Notes: a model not told the origin generated them from the letters alone. Numbered from the stretch's first letter, positions 42,725 through 50,803 are shown. The stretch is DNA of 64,000 nucleotides from Fibrobacter sp. UWEL (GCF_900142535.1 NZ_FRBE01000010.1:1-64000), one strand, 5' to 3'. Made by a program: numbers and translations.

Positions 42725-43804
42725 ATGAAAGAGCCCTTTAAAGCCGAGTTTATTGAGTCTGCGTTGGAAAAGCTGGACAAGCGGGAATACTTTGACGAGC
42801 TTATTGATGCTACGTCTCATATGGGTATTTATTTGACGGCTTTGAAAAGGTCTATTGCCGAGGAATCCTGCACTCGTTCTATGCTCTGGAAAGAAAACTT
42901 TCATTCCACCAGCATGGAGGGTACTTGCACTAGCCTTGAGGAATCCTTAGAAAATAAGGCTGCGAACGAGACTAGCACGAATAATAGGGACTTGGAAAAT
43001 TATACCAACGCCTTGAATAGAGGCGTATCCTATTTGATTCGTGATGGCAGATTCAGTGAAGAAATGATTCTTGAAATGCATCGGATCTTGCTTAGTGGTG
43101 ATGTGCACAAAACTTCGGAAAATACAGGCCGATATCGAACAAAGCAAAATTACATCAAGGATGAGGCGACCAAGGATGTTTCGTTTACGCCTCCTGCACC
43201 GGCAAATGTCAAGAAGCTGATGGATAACCTTATTGGCTATATGAACAATCCGTCTCCTAAGCAACGTAACCTTGTGAATGCGGCTTTGATTCATGCGCAA
43301 TTCGAAACTATTCATCCATTTGAGGATGGTAACGGACGTATCGGCAGAATGATTATTGTTCTGTACCTTTTTTACACTCATGAAATAGATCGCTTGTATT
43401 TGTTTTTGAGCGAGGCTATTGAAAAGGAAAAGTACAGGTATTACAAGTTGTTGAACGATATCCGCAGTAATGGGGCCTGGAATGAATGGGTGAAGTTCTT
43501 CCTGGATATCGTGGATAAGCAAAGTGTCAAGTATAGCGAAAATATCGCCAAGATTGAAAAATTGTATGCTCGTAGTACTCAGGTGATTGATGAGAAGTGT
43601 TCGTCAAAGATTGCTAAACAAGTCTTTGAATGCTTCTTCAAGATGCCTATACACACTACTAAGTCCATTGCAAAAGAAACGGGGCTTTCGAATACCGCCA
43701 TTAATCGTGCGCTAGATAAGCTCGTAGAATTTAATCTTGTGTTTAGTAATCAACAAAAAAGAAATACGCTGTACGTATTTTATGAATTGATGGATTTGAT
43801 TTAG
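42725..43804 (+). CDS. Fic family protein with C-terminal winged helix
   Basis: 359 residues. The catalytic loop HPFEDGNGRIGR (197-208) is a perfect Fic motif (HPFx[D/E]GNGRxxR), indicating AMP transfer (or related modification) from ATP to a protein hydroxyl. HSTSMEG with Glu65 near the N-terminus matches the inhibitory (S/T)xxxE(G/N) helix of self-inhibited (class II) Fic proteins. The C-terminal 60 residues (AKQVFECFFKMPIHTTKSIA, SNTAINRALDKLVE) form a winged helix-turn-helix. Probably it regulates its own cassette through AAATACAA sites. No separate antitoxin gene is needed or seen. Confidence 0.9.
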   Translation: MKEPFKAEFIESALEKLDKREYFDELIDATSHMGIYLTALKRSIAEESCTRSMLWKENFHSTSMEGTCTSLEESLENKAANETSTNNRDLENYTNALNRGVSYLIRDGRFSEEMILEMHRILLSGDVHKTSENTGRYRTKQNYIKDEATKDVSFTPPAPANVKKLMDNLIGYMNNPSPKQRNLVNAALIHAQFETIHPFEDGNGRIGRMIIVLYLFYTHEIDRLYLFLSEAIEKEKYRYYKLLNDIRSNGAWNEWVKFFLDIVDKQSVKYSENIAKIEKLYARSTQVIDEKCSSKIAKQVFECFFKMPIHTTKSIAKETGLSNTAINRALDKLVEFNLVFSNQQKRNTLYVFYELMDLI

Positions 43805-43814
43805 CGCCTGCTTT

Positions 43815-43840
43815 TTAAACCGTCTTGCCGCCCCACTCTT
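43815..43840. repeat. Right direct repeat of the Fic cassette (attR-like)
   Basis: The same 26 bases as at 40861-40886, here encoding the last residues (QEWGGKTV) and stop of the DUF763 gene. Removing everything between the copies plus one copy would leave a convergent pair of genes with a gap of about 5 bases. Confidence 0.75.
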
Positions 43841-45056
43841 GCGAGTGGGCTTTTTCATGCTCAAGTGTTTTTTCGAAATCTGCGAGAGGTTCGCAGTCTC
43901 TTTCGATGGCTAATTGCGTTGCGTGAAGGCGGTTGAGACAATCCATTTTTTCGCGGTCGCCAATTTTGGCGTGCTCGATGGCGCCTTGTAATACGCGAAT
44001 GGATTCGTCATAAACGTATGTAGGAACAGGGAAGGGATGGCCATCTTTTCCGCCGTGGGCGAAGGAATAGCGGGCAGGGTCCCTGAAGCGGGAAGGCGTT
44101 CCGTTGATGACTTCACTGACGAGAGTCAAGGATTGCAAAGTGCGGGGGCCAAGTCCTGGCGTAAGCAAAAGGCTTTCAAAATCTTTCGGGTCGGATTCGT
44201 AGGCGGTTGCAAGAACTCCACCCAGGCGTTTTAAGTCCACATCTTCTGCGTGGACATCATGGCGGTTCGGCATAGTGCAATCGCGAGAAGAATTTGCGAT
44301 AATAGGCGCAAACAAATCCATTTGCGGTGAAACAATCACAGAAGAATTGGGTGCCACAATCTGCTGGATTTCGCGCATCATCCTGTCGGGATTTTCGTGA
44401 GTCAATTCCAGAATGGAGTTTCGCGTATTGCGCGCGTCTTGATGGGTCAAATTCAGAATCTGTCCGCGGTTTTCGCCCACCACACCTGCGTGGGGCTCTT
44501 CCACAAAAGATCGCAAGTTGGAGGAACACCAGTGATAACGTCGGGCCAGTTTTGCATCGGTGTTCATGCCCTGCTGAACAACTGCCCAATCCCCTTCGTC
44601 AGTAACTATAAAATTGTGCTGGTATAGTTGGAAACCGTCTTGGACCGCAGTGTTGTCTACCTTGGCGCAAAGACAGCTGGTGCGCTTCAGGTAATATCCG
44701 TCCACGCCAGTTTTATCCGCAATCTGCAGCAGTTCCGTGGGTGTTTCCCGCGAAAATTTTCCGCGGCCGCCGCACACGTAAATCCCCAAGTCGCGTGCAA
44801 TCGGGTTCAGCCCACGCTTCAATGCGTACATCACGCTGGTGGTAATTCCCGAGGAATGCCAATCCATGCCCATGACCGCACCGAAGGATTGAAACCACAG
44901 CGGATCGCTTAAACGTACCAGGAATTCCCTCTTGCCGTAATTCTCCACGATGGATTCGGCTATAAGCCTGCCTAAATCTCGCATACGGTCGGCAAGCCAA
45001 CGGGGAACCGTCCCCGTATGCAAAGGCAAGTTGGCTACACCGGTACGCTTAGGCAT
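43815..45056 (-). CDS. DUF763 family protein
   Basis: 413 residues. MPKRTGVANLPLHTGTVPRW at the start and the long central GMDWHSSGITTSVMYALKRG, CVCGGRGKF-like and TPGLGPRTLQSLTLVSE sequences are those of DUF763, a family widespread in bacteria and archaea with a helix-hairpin-helix-like segment and unproved function, possibly nucleic-acid processing. The 3' end appears intact after cassette insertion: the inserted element carries the same 26 bases. Ribosome binding site weak (AGGTG). Confidence 0.85.
   Translation of the reverse strand: MPKRTGVANLPLHTGTVPRWLADRMRDLGRLIAESIVENYGKREFLVRLSDPLWFQSFGAVMGMDWHSSGITTSVMYALKRGLNPIARDLGIYVCGGRGKFSRETPTELLQIADKTGVDGYYLKRTSCLCAKVDNTAVQDGFQLYQHNFIVTDEGDWAVVQQGMNTDAKLARRYHWCSSNLRSFVEEPHAGVVGENRGQILNLTHQDARNTRNSILELTHENPDRMMREIQQIVAPNSSVIVSPQMDLFAPIIANSSRDCTMPNRHDVHAEDVDLKRLGGVLATAYESDPKDFESLLLTPGLGPRTLQSLTLVSEVINGTPSRFRDPARYSFAHGGKDGHPFPVPTYVYDESIRVLQGAIEHAKIGDREKMDCLNRLHATQLAIERDCEPLADFEKTLEHEKAHSQEWGGKTV
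43832..43855 (+). terminator. Terminator of the Fic cassette
   Basis: CCCACTC, loop TTGC, GAGTGGG, then CTTTTT. It lies inside the 3' coding end of the DUF763 gene on the opposite strand. Confidence 0.8.
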
Positions 45057-45089
45057 GATTATTCTGCGCGTTTCACCTATATGAGGTTG

Positions 45090-45740
45090 CTATGCACGAC
45101 TAGCTTGTACTGCGTTCATCAATGCAAAGAACGCTTCTGCTTTTCCGGTGCTAAAGTATTCGTACCAGGCAGTGAGTGCATCGGGAGCAAAAACGCCAAG
45201 GTGTTCAATAATAAGTTTTGCCCAAAGCAGCCCGCTTGTCGCGCTGGCGGTAAAGAGGTGCGCGTTGTTAGGTGCAGTTGCCATGACGGCCGCTTCATCC
45301 ACGTAGAATTCCTTGCCCTTGTAAGTGGGGCAGAACATATCTAAAAAGCCGACGCCGTTGCTGGTATGTTTGATGTTGTCCAAAATTCCAGCGCTTGATA
45401 GGGCCACGGTTGCTCCGCAAATGGCGCAAACATCAGCGCCTGCGTCCAGAAAATCCTTTGCCTTGCCGACGATTGCAAAATTCTTCGGGTCTGCCCATGC
45501 GTCGGAACCAGGCAAAATCAGCATATTGTCCTTGCTGATTTCAATTTCGTCTAATGCACAGTCCGGCGTAACTGTGAGTCCGCCCATTGTCTTGATGGAG
45601 TCCTTCGTGGCACTCACTGTTTTTAGGACAACCTCAGGGGCGCCAGCCTTGAAAAATCGTTTGGAGTTCAGCTCCGCCATGACATTGCCTGCTTCCCAGT
45701 CGGCCATGGTATCCATCACGTATACATAGATTGTTTTCAT
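45090..45740 (-). CDS. DJ-1/PfpI family protein
   Basis: 216 residues. YVYVMDTMADWEAG at the N-terminus, ILPGSDAW, and the nucleophile elbow AICGAT with Cys108, followed by a helix, are the class-1 glutamine amidotransferase-like fold of the DJ-1/PfpI superfamily (YdeA/protease-like, stress or glyoxalase-type activity). It follows the DfsB-like gene by 30 bases, with ribosome binding site GAGG. A decayed copy of its first 50 bases lies at 47434-47483. Confidence 0.85.
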   Translation of the reverse strand: MKTIYVYVMDTMADWEAGNVMAELNSKRFFKAGAPEVVLKTVSATKDSIKTMGGLTVTPDCALDEIEISKDNMLILPGSDAWADPKNFAIVGKAKDFLDAGADVCAICGATVALSSAGILDNIKHTSNGVGFLDMFCPTYKGKEFYVDEAAVMATAPNNAHLFTASATSGLLWAKLIIEHLGVFAPDALTAWYEYFSTGKAEAFFALMNAVQASRA

Positions 45741-45770
45741 GCAATTCCTCTTTTGCTATGTAGGCATTCC

Positions 45771-46316
45771 TTACTTCACCTTTTTGCAGTGAAGTTTCAA
45801 CTTTTTGATGGCCCAGTCATAATGACTAGCGGAAGCGCTAACGAAATAACTTCCCAAATCCGTTGTGCCTGTCCACTTGAAATATTTCTTGGTGAACAGT
45901 TCTTCGTTGGAGAAACTATCTGCAAGCTTCATGACCTGCGCGTGACTTTTTTCCAGCTGCTTTTTTGCAACATCAAGAGAGGTCGACTGGTTTCTTTGCC
46001 AGAACATGATGTTCATAGCGCCGTAGGTCTTCCAGGAATATTCCGGTGGCAGAAACTGGATGGCATTCTTTGCATCGGTGCATTTGGCGTTGTTCTTCAC
46101 AAAGGAGAGCAGCAGCTGGTGCCATTCGTACAGATGAATCAAGATGTCCCGTAGGTTTTTGTCGCGGCTCCAATGCGCCTCGGACTTTTCCATATCGGAA
46201 AAATCAAATTCCGTGTTCAGCTGGTTCTCGCTCATTCCCACGATAATCTCTTTCAGTTTGTTATAGTTGTCCGAAGCGAATTTCAGCAGGTCTTCTTTGT
46301 TACGTGCGCGGGGCAA
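45771..46316 (-). CDS. ClbS/DfsB-family four-helix protein
   Basis: 181 residues. NKEDLLKFASDNYNKLKEII, HWSRDKNLRDILIHLYEWHQ and the C-terminal ASASHYDWAIKKLK match the ClbS/DfsB (DinB-like) family, some members of which protect against colibactin or bind bacillithiol-type compounds. The best start is TTG at 46316 (LPRARNKEDL in the frame): AAAGGA lies 8 bases upstream and family proteins begin at this point. A longer frame from 46394 runs through the promoter. Confidence 0.75.
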   Translation of the reverse strand: MPRARNKEDLLKFASDNYNKLKEIIVGMSENQLNTEFDFSDMEKSEAHWSRDKNLRDILIHLYEWHQLLLSFVKNNAKCTDAKNAIQFLPPEYSWKTYGAMNIMFWQRNQSTSLDVAKKQLEKSHAQVMKLADSFSNEELFTKKYFKWTGTTDLGSYFVSASASHYDWAIKKLKLHCKKVK

Positions 46317-46341
46317 AAAAAATCCTTTTTTATCTACTGCA

Positions 46342-46372
46342 CAAAAATACACTAAACATAAGGCTCTGTCAA
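46342..46372 (-). promoter_or_regulatory. Promoter of the DfsB-like/DJ-1 operon
   Basis: TTGACA (46372-46367), a 17-base spacer and TATTTTTG (46349-46342). About 34 of 43 bases here match the promoter in front of the RhuM gene (48584-48614), including CTTGACAGAGCCTT and TAGTGTA. Confidence 0.8.
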
Positions 46373-46475
46373 GCCAATGCACTCGTTTGGTCAAGTGGCA
46401 AAGACTTTCTGTTTTGTAGACCCATTGCGCATAGATTATCTAAATTGGATGCCGTTACAGTTATGGAGGAATATT

Positions 46476-47402
46476 ATGCGTACAAGACTATTTTGGATGC
46501 TCCCGTTGATCTGCGCCCCCCTGGCTTTTTGGGCTTGCGGTGGCGATTCCGGCACCAGCGTCAAGGATGACGAATCTTCTAGCTGCTCCAGTAGTGTCAT
46601 TCCCGGCCACGACCGGGAATCTAGCAGTTCTGCGAAGAGCAGCAGCTCCGTTGCGAAGTCTTCCTCCAGTGTCAATAGCAGTTCCTCCGAAGTGGTGCAA
46701 CTCATTCCTTATACAACGGAATGCCCCTCCGGCAAAACCTGCACCTACGCACCTACAGAACATTTGAATCCGGACATTGCTTACGGCGAGCTCTTGGACA
46801 CTCGCGATAACCAGGTCTACAAGACAGTGACCATCGGCGAGCAGATATGGATGGCTCAAAACTTGAACTACGCCTACAACGAACCTACATCAAGATTGGA
46901 TTCCTCCAGCTTCTGCTACAACAACAGTGCCGATTCCTGTGCCAAGTACGGTCGCCTGTATTTGTGGTCTGCAGCCATGGATAGCGCTGCAGTATTTAGC
47001 ACCGCAGGCAAGGGCTGCGGCTATGGCTTTGGTACGACCTGTGAATCCAGCGGAACTGTGCGAGGGGTCTGCCCCGAGGGTTGGCTCCTGCCAAACAAGG
47101 ACGAATGGGGTACCCTGATTTCTACAGTAGGTGGCTCCGCTAATATAAAACTCAAATCTACCAGTGGGTGGAATGATAGCGGCAACGGAACTGATTCCTT
47201 CGGCTTCGGGGTATTGCCTGCGGGCGACCGCTACGACAGTGGCGATTTCAGCAATGCCGGCAGCCTTGCGAGCTTCTGGAGTTCTACGGAGATCGATAGC
47301 GGCTACGCGTACACCTGGTACTTCCACTACAACGTCGAGTTCGTTAGCCGTGGCTACGGCAGTAAGGATTACGGTTACTCTGTCCGTTGCCTAAGGGACT
47401 AA
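46476..47402 (+). CDS. FISUMP domain lipoprotein
   Basis: 308 residues. A lipoprotein-like signal (LFWMLPLICAPLAFWACGGD, lipobox weak) precedes a Ser linker of about 50 residues (SSSCSSSV, SSSAKSSSSVAKSSSSVN) and a FISUMP domain: DTRDNQVYKTVTIGEQIWMA, NLNYAYNEP, SFCYNNSADSCAKYGRLYLW, CPEGWLLPNKDEW, and SVRCLRD at the end. The linker contains VIPGHDRES, a translated palindromic repeat (46596-46622). Start at 46476 supported by GGAGG; the frame runs 33 codons further upstream through the promoter. It is divergent from the DfsB-like gene. Confidence 0.85.
   Translation: MRTRLFWMLPLICAPLAFWACGGDSGTSVKDDESSSCSSSVIPGHDRESSSSAKSSSSVAKSSSSVNSSSSEVVQLIPYTTECPSGKTCTYAPTEHLNPDIAYGELLDTRDNQVYKTVTIGEQIWMAQNLNYAYNEPTSRLDSSSFCYNNSADSCAKYGRLYLWSAAMDSAAVFSTAGKGCGYGFGTTCESSGTVRGVCPEGWLLPNKDEWGTLISTVGGSANIKLKSTSGWNDSGNGTDSFGFGVLPAGDRYDSGDFSNAGSLASFWSSTEIDSGYAYTWYFHYNVEFVSRGYGSKDYGYSVRCLRD
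46596..46622. repeat. Palindromic repeat inside the Ser linker (FISUMP lipoprotein)
   Basis: ATTCCCGG, loop CCACGA, CCGGGAAT is a perfect 8-bp stem and is read as VIPGHDRES, interrupting the run of serines. A related element is at 52916-52942. Confidence 0.7.
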
Positions 47403-47433
47403 ATCAAGATATGAAGAAACTTGCCCTGATCCA

Positions 47434-47483
47434 GCTTCTCAGTCAGCCATGGTATCCATAACATAAACGTAGATTGTTATCAA
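47434..47483 (-). pseudogene. Remnant of the DJ-1/PfpI gene start
   Basis: Fifty bases match 45691-45740, the first codons of the DJ-1 gene, with 42 identical. In RNA direction the reading is (TTG) I-T-I-Y-V-Y-V-M-D-T-M-A-D-stop against M-K-T-I-Y-V-Y-V-M-D-T-M-A-D-W in the intact gene: ATG has become TTG and the Trp codon TGG is TGA. No similarity continues past this point. The rest of 47403-47561 holds only this fragment and the hairpin below. Confidence 0.75.
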
Positions 47484-47529
47484 AAAGCGAAAAACCTATC
47501 TAAGGTAAACTCCCGTCACCATTATATTG

Positions 47530-47554
47530 AACTATTCGGAAATTTCGAATAGTT
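47530..47554. terminator. Hairpin after the RhuM gene
   Basis: AACTATTCG and CGAATAGTT with a 7-base loop, 8 bases downstream of the RhuM stop codon (minus strand). There is no T run, so its role as a terminator is uncertain. Confidence 0.45.
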
Positions 47555-47561
47555 GGGTGTA

Positions 47562-48578
47562 TCAGTGTGCATCTGCCTTATATGTGGCAATCTTATCGCG
47601 AAGTTCCAGGAAATTGTCGAAGTCGCTTTTCAAATTTTCGAGTTCTTTCTGCTTGAAAAGTTTATATTCGCGCTCGGCTTTTTCCATGGCCTCGTCGTGA
47701 GAAATCTTGCCGTTCCCTTCGAGCAGCTGCCGCTGACTCATGACAATCTGATTATCGAGTGCGTCTATCCAGTCCTGCATGCGCATTTGCTTTTCATCCA
47801 AGGCTTGTAATTCTGCGAAATCCAGGAATTGAGAAACCATCAGGTTTAGGCGCTGCAGTTCTTTTTCTGACAAGTAATTCTTGGCGATTTTTACATCGTC
47901 TTCGGTTACATAATTGCCCTTGAAGTTTGTCATGCCCACAAACGGCTTGTCGCTATCAACGCGTTCGTATATAAGTTCTGCGGCAGTGTGTTCGTGTACT
48001 GCGTAATGCAATTTGTTTTGCACGGTGGCAAAGAAATCTAGCGTAATCTTTTTTCGGGGATCGTAATCTATGGCAGTGGCGTAAATGTCTGTCACCTGCT
48101 GGTAGAAATTACGTTCAGAAGAACGAATGTCACGGATGCGCTGGAGAAGTTCCTTGAAGTAACGATTACGCCCATTCTTTAGGCGTTCGTCGTCGAGGGT
48201 AAAACCTTTCTGGATGAATTCATGAAGACGAGTTGTTGCCCATTTTCTAAAGCGAGTTGCTACGGGAGATTGTACCCTGTAGCCGATGGCGATGATGACG
48301 TCGAGATTATAATGATCTAATTCCCTGCGGACATCTCGAGAGCCTTCCTTTTGAACTATAAAGAATTTCTTTATAGTTGCCTCTTTGGGTAATTCCTCGT
48401 CTTTGTAGATATTTTCAATATGCTGGCCTACATTTTGACGAGTGGTTTCGTATAGTTCGGCGAGCTGGACCTGGGTTACCCAAACATCTTCATCGGCAAA
48501 GCGGACAGAAACGTTTGTTTTGCCGTTTTCGTCTTTATACAACAAGAAGGAATTATCTTCAGGACGGGTTTCTTTCAT
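47562..48578 (-). CDS. RhuM family virulence-type protein
   Basis: 338 residues. VWVTQVQLAELYETTRQNV (an HTH-like segment), EGSRDVRRELDHYNLDVIIAIGYRVQSPVATRFRKWATTRLHEFIQKGF and the C-terminal coiled coil (EKAEREYKLFKQKELENL) identify RhuM, a family first seen in Salmonella pathogenicity island 3 and common in mobile regions; the N-terminal part resembles phage-associated Bro/KilA domains. Function unknown. TACATTTG ends 5 bases before the ATG, with no ribosome binding site. The promoter contains TGTACA half-sites that could be an autoregulatory operator. Confidence 0.85.
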   Translation of the reverse strand: MKETRPEDNSFLLYKDENGKTNVSVRFADEDVWVTQVQLAELYETTRQNVGQHIENIYKDEELPKEATIKKFFIVQKEGSRDVRRELDHYNLDVIIAIGYRVQSPVATRFRKWATTRLHEFIQKGFTLDDERLKNGRNRYFKELLQRIRDIRSSERNFYQQVTDIYATAIDYDPRKKITLDFFATVQNKLHYAVHEHTAAELIYERVDSDKPFVGMTNFKGNYVTEDDVKIAKNYLSEKELQRLNLMVSQFLDFAELQALDEKQMRMQDWIDALDNQIVMSQRQLLEGNGKISHDEAMEKAEREYKLFKQKELENLKSDFDNFLELRDKIATYKADAH

Positions 48579-48583
48579 ATGTA

Positions 48584-48614
48584 CAAATGTACACTAATTG
48601 CAAGGCTCTGTCAA
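48584..48614 (-). promoter_or_regulatory. Promoter of the RhuM gene with TGTACA operator
   Basis: TTGACA (48614-48609), a 17-base spacer and TACATTTG (48591-48584), with ATG five bases further. The -10 sits in the palindrome TGTACATTTGTACA, and another TGTACA lies just upstream of the -35 (about 48620-48626). The promoter closely resembles the one at 46342-46372. Confidence 0.8.
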
Positions 48615-48755
48615 GTCAATGTACATTTAAAAGAACAAGGCCTTGTGACCTTTTAAAGAAAGAGTAATCCTTGGGAATTGTCTAAAGACAACAGCGTAAA
48701 TCGTTATTTCTAAAAAAGTTGTATTTTCAATAAGGTACTCGTTCATCGAGGTGTT

Positions 48756-49784
48756 ATGAAGTTTGTTCGCCAACTTACCCTTTTGATTGTTGCTTTCGCA
48801 TCGTCTGCTTTTGCTGACGTGGTGGTTTCTGTTGATTTTGAAAATCGTGCAGAAGGCCAGTATACCAATGACATGGCAAAGGAAGATTTTCCCAAGCGTC
48901 AGGGTGCGTCCAGTTGGTATGCCATGGAACAGAACAATGGCGAGAATGCAAAAATTGTACGTGATGGCGATGAACATGGCATGGTTCTGCAACTGAAATA
49001 TCCCAAGGGATGCGTAGGGCCCAACGACAAGTCCGAAGAAGGAATCCCAGCTTGTGCGGGACAAGTGAAGCAACCTCTCCAGGTAAGCGCCGAGGAAATG
49101 TGGGTGGCTTACGACATTCAGTTCGAAGAAGGTTTTGAATTTGTGAAAGGCGGTAAGCTGCCAGGCCTTTGCGGTGGCAAGTGCTACACTGGCGGAAATC
49201 GCCCCTCGGTAGGTGACGGCTGGAGCGCCCGCATCATGTGGCGCAAGGACGGCAATGTGGTGCAGTACCTCTATTTCGTGGATCAGGCAGGAACATACGG
49301 CGATGACGCCTTATGGAACCTGAATGGAACTGCGGAACAAAAGCAGTTTGTGCCGGGGCAGTGGCATCGCGTGGTGACCCGCGTGGTTTTGAATTCTGTA
49401 ACCACAGAAGGAACCGGCGATAAGAACGGCGTTGTGCAGAGTTGGTTCGATGGTGAACTTTCCCTGGACTTGGATACTTTGCGTTTGCGCGATTCTACAA
49501 ACCAGAAAATTGACGAGTTCTATCTCTCCACATTCCACGGTGGAAGCGATACCACCTGGGCTCCGACCAAGGATGTGTTTGTACGTTATGATAACTTTGT
49601 TGTATCGACGGATTCTATTGCTGTTATGACTGCAAAGCCTTCCGCAGGTGGGGAGGGAGCTTCTGCTGGTGAGTCCGACACTGAATCCATCAAGCCGGTG
49701 CGTCGCAGTATCCTCCGTAACGATGTGAATTCTGGGTTTTATAAAAACGAGAAGATTTATAATCTAATTGGACAGCAGTTGTAG
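48756..49784 (+). CDS. Putative secreted polysaccharide lyase (PL14-like)
   Basis: 342 residues. Signal peptide (MKFVRQLTLLIVAFASSAFA), then a jelly-roll-type domain with GGKLPGLCGG, DGWSARIMWRKDG, VQYLYFVDQ and RYDNFVVS, motifs of the polysaccharide lyase 14 type that cleave uronic-acid polymers. After about residue 285 comes a linker and only the beginning of the C-terminal sorting domain: it stops at KIYNLIGQQL, while the other secreted proteins here have 40 more residues, so the tail is truncated. The PL14 assignment is by motif only. Ribosome binding site GAGGTG. Confidence 0.6.
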   Translation: MKFVRQLTLLIVAFASSAFADVVVSVDFENRAEGQYTNDMAKEDFPKRQGASSWYAMEQNNGENAKIVRDGDEHGMVLQLKYPKGCVGPNDKSEEGIPACAGQVKQPLQVSAEEMWVAYDIQFEEGFEFVKGGKLPGLCGGKCYTGGNRPSVGDGWSARIMWRKDGNVVQYLYFVDQAGTYGDDALWNLNGTAEQKQFVPGQWHRVVTRVVLNSVTTEGTGDKNGVVQSWFDGELSLDLDTLRLRDSTNQKIDEFYLSTFHGGSDTTWAPTKDVFVRYDNFVVSTDSIAVMTAKPSAGGEGASAGESDTESIKPVRRSILRNDVNSGFYKNEKIYNLIGQQL

Positions 49785-49789
49785 TTTCC

Positions 49790-49797
49790 TATATTTG
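49790..49797 (+). promoter_or_regulatory. TAnnTTTG -10 element abutting the start codon
   Basis: TATATTTG ends four bases before the ATG at 49802. There is no ribosome binding site; the gap is GGAC. Start of transcription at or within the start codon is likely. Confidence 0.5.
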
Positions 49798-49801
49798 GGA
49801 C

Positions 49802-50794
49802 ATGCTTAAAATCATCCGTGGCATAACCCGTTTTCTTTCTTCCTACACATCCCTCTTCGTAATCGGCTGTGCTGTCGTTGCCTTCTTCCTGCCGCCTGCA
49901 TTTGGCTGGGTCCGCGGAAATGTTTCTTCCGTGATTCTTGGAATTATCATGCTTTCCATGGGCTTGACCTTACGGGTGGAAGATTTTAAGAACCTGGCGA
50001 AGCGTCCTTTGGATATTTGCGCGGGAGCTCTAGCCCAGTATACGATTATGCCGTTGGTGGCATTCGTCTTGACGAAGGTTTTCGGGCTGGATCCTTATTT
50101 GGCCGTAGGTATTATTCTGGTGGGCTGCTGCCCTGGCGGCGTCTCCAGCAATGTGATGAGTTATTTGGCAAAGGGCGACGTGGCATTCTCCGTGGGTATG
50201 ACGACGGTGAGTACCTTGCTCGCGCCCATCATGACTCCGCTGCTTGTTTTGTGGCTTGCGGATACCAGCATTAACGTGAATGCGGTGGGAATGTTCCTGA
50301 ACATTCTTTACGTGACTATCGGCCCCGTCATGGTCGGATTCCTTTGCAATTACTTCTTTGGAAAGCGCGCGGCCTTCAAGGAAATTCAATCCAATATGCC
50401 CTCCGTCAGCGTCATTGGTTTGGCTCTGATTGTGGGTGGCGTTATCGTGACGGTGCGCCCTCATTTGCTGGCAAACGGTTTGGGCCTTTTGTTCCTGGTG
50501 CTTGCGGTGGTGTTCTGCCATAATGCGCTTGGTTATGTGCTAGGTTATAGTGTTGGCCGCGGCCTGAAATTCACTACGGCAAAAAAGCGTACCATTGCTA
50601 TTGAAGTGGGCGTGCAGAATGCAGGTATGGCTACGGTTCTTGCTGCAGGTTTCTTCGCCAATCCCGAAAATATTGCGGCACATCCTGAAGCAGCTCTCTG
50701 CGTTGTTCCCTGCGCTATCAGTTGCGCTTACCATTCCATTAGCGGAACCGTTTTGGCGGGAATCTTTGCCAAGATGGACAAGAAGAAAGCCTAA
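49802..50794 (+). CDS. Bile acid:sodium symporter (BASS) family protein
   Basis: 330 residues, ten hydrophobic segments. VGCCPGGVSSNVMSYLAKGDVAFSV and EVGVQNAGMATVLAAGFF are the two crossover motifs of the BASS family, which carry organic anions (bile acids, pyruvate, pantoate and others) with Na+. In an organism of this kind bile acids are not the expected substrate. It appears to be read from a leaderless transcript. The next gene's -10 element overlaps its stop codon. Confidence 0.85.
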   Translation: MLKIIRGITRFLSSYTSLFVIGCAVVAFFLPPAFGWVRGNVSSVILGIIMLSMGLTLRVEDFKNLAKRPLDICAGALAQYTIMPLVAFVLTKVFGLDPYLAVGIILVGCCPGGVSSNVMSYLAKGDVAFSVGMTTVSTLLAPIMTPLLVLWLADTSINVNAVGMFLNILYVTIGPVMVGFLCNYFFGKRAAFKEIQSNMPSVSVIGLALIVGGVIVTVRPHLLANGLGLLFLVLAVVFCHNALGYVLGYSVGRGLKFTTAKKRTIAIEVGVQNAGMATVLAAGFFANPENIAAHPEAALCVVPCAISCAYHSISGTVLAGIFAKMDKKKA

Positions 50795-50799
50795 ATTTG
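50792..50799 (+). promoter_or_regulatory. TAnnTTTG -10 element abutting the start codon
   Basis: TAAATTTG begins with the TAA stop of the symporter gene and ends four bases (CACT) before the ATG at 50804. No ribosome binding site is present. Confidence 0.45.
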
Positions 50800-50803
50800 C
50801 ACT

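Noticed and set aside
40861-43840. Composite transposon
   Set aside because: The flanking repeats are direct, 26 bases long and derived from a gene end, with no transposase; integration by site-specific or homologous recombination explains them better.
47434-47483. Active small gene at the DJ-1 remnant
   Set aside because: The Trp codon is a stop after 14 codons and similarity to the intact gene ends shortly afterwards, so this is a remnant.
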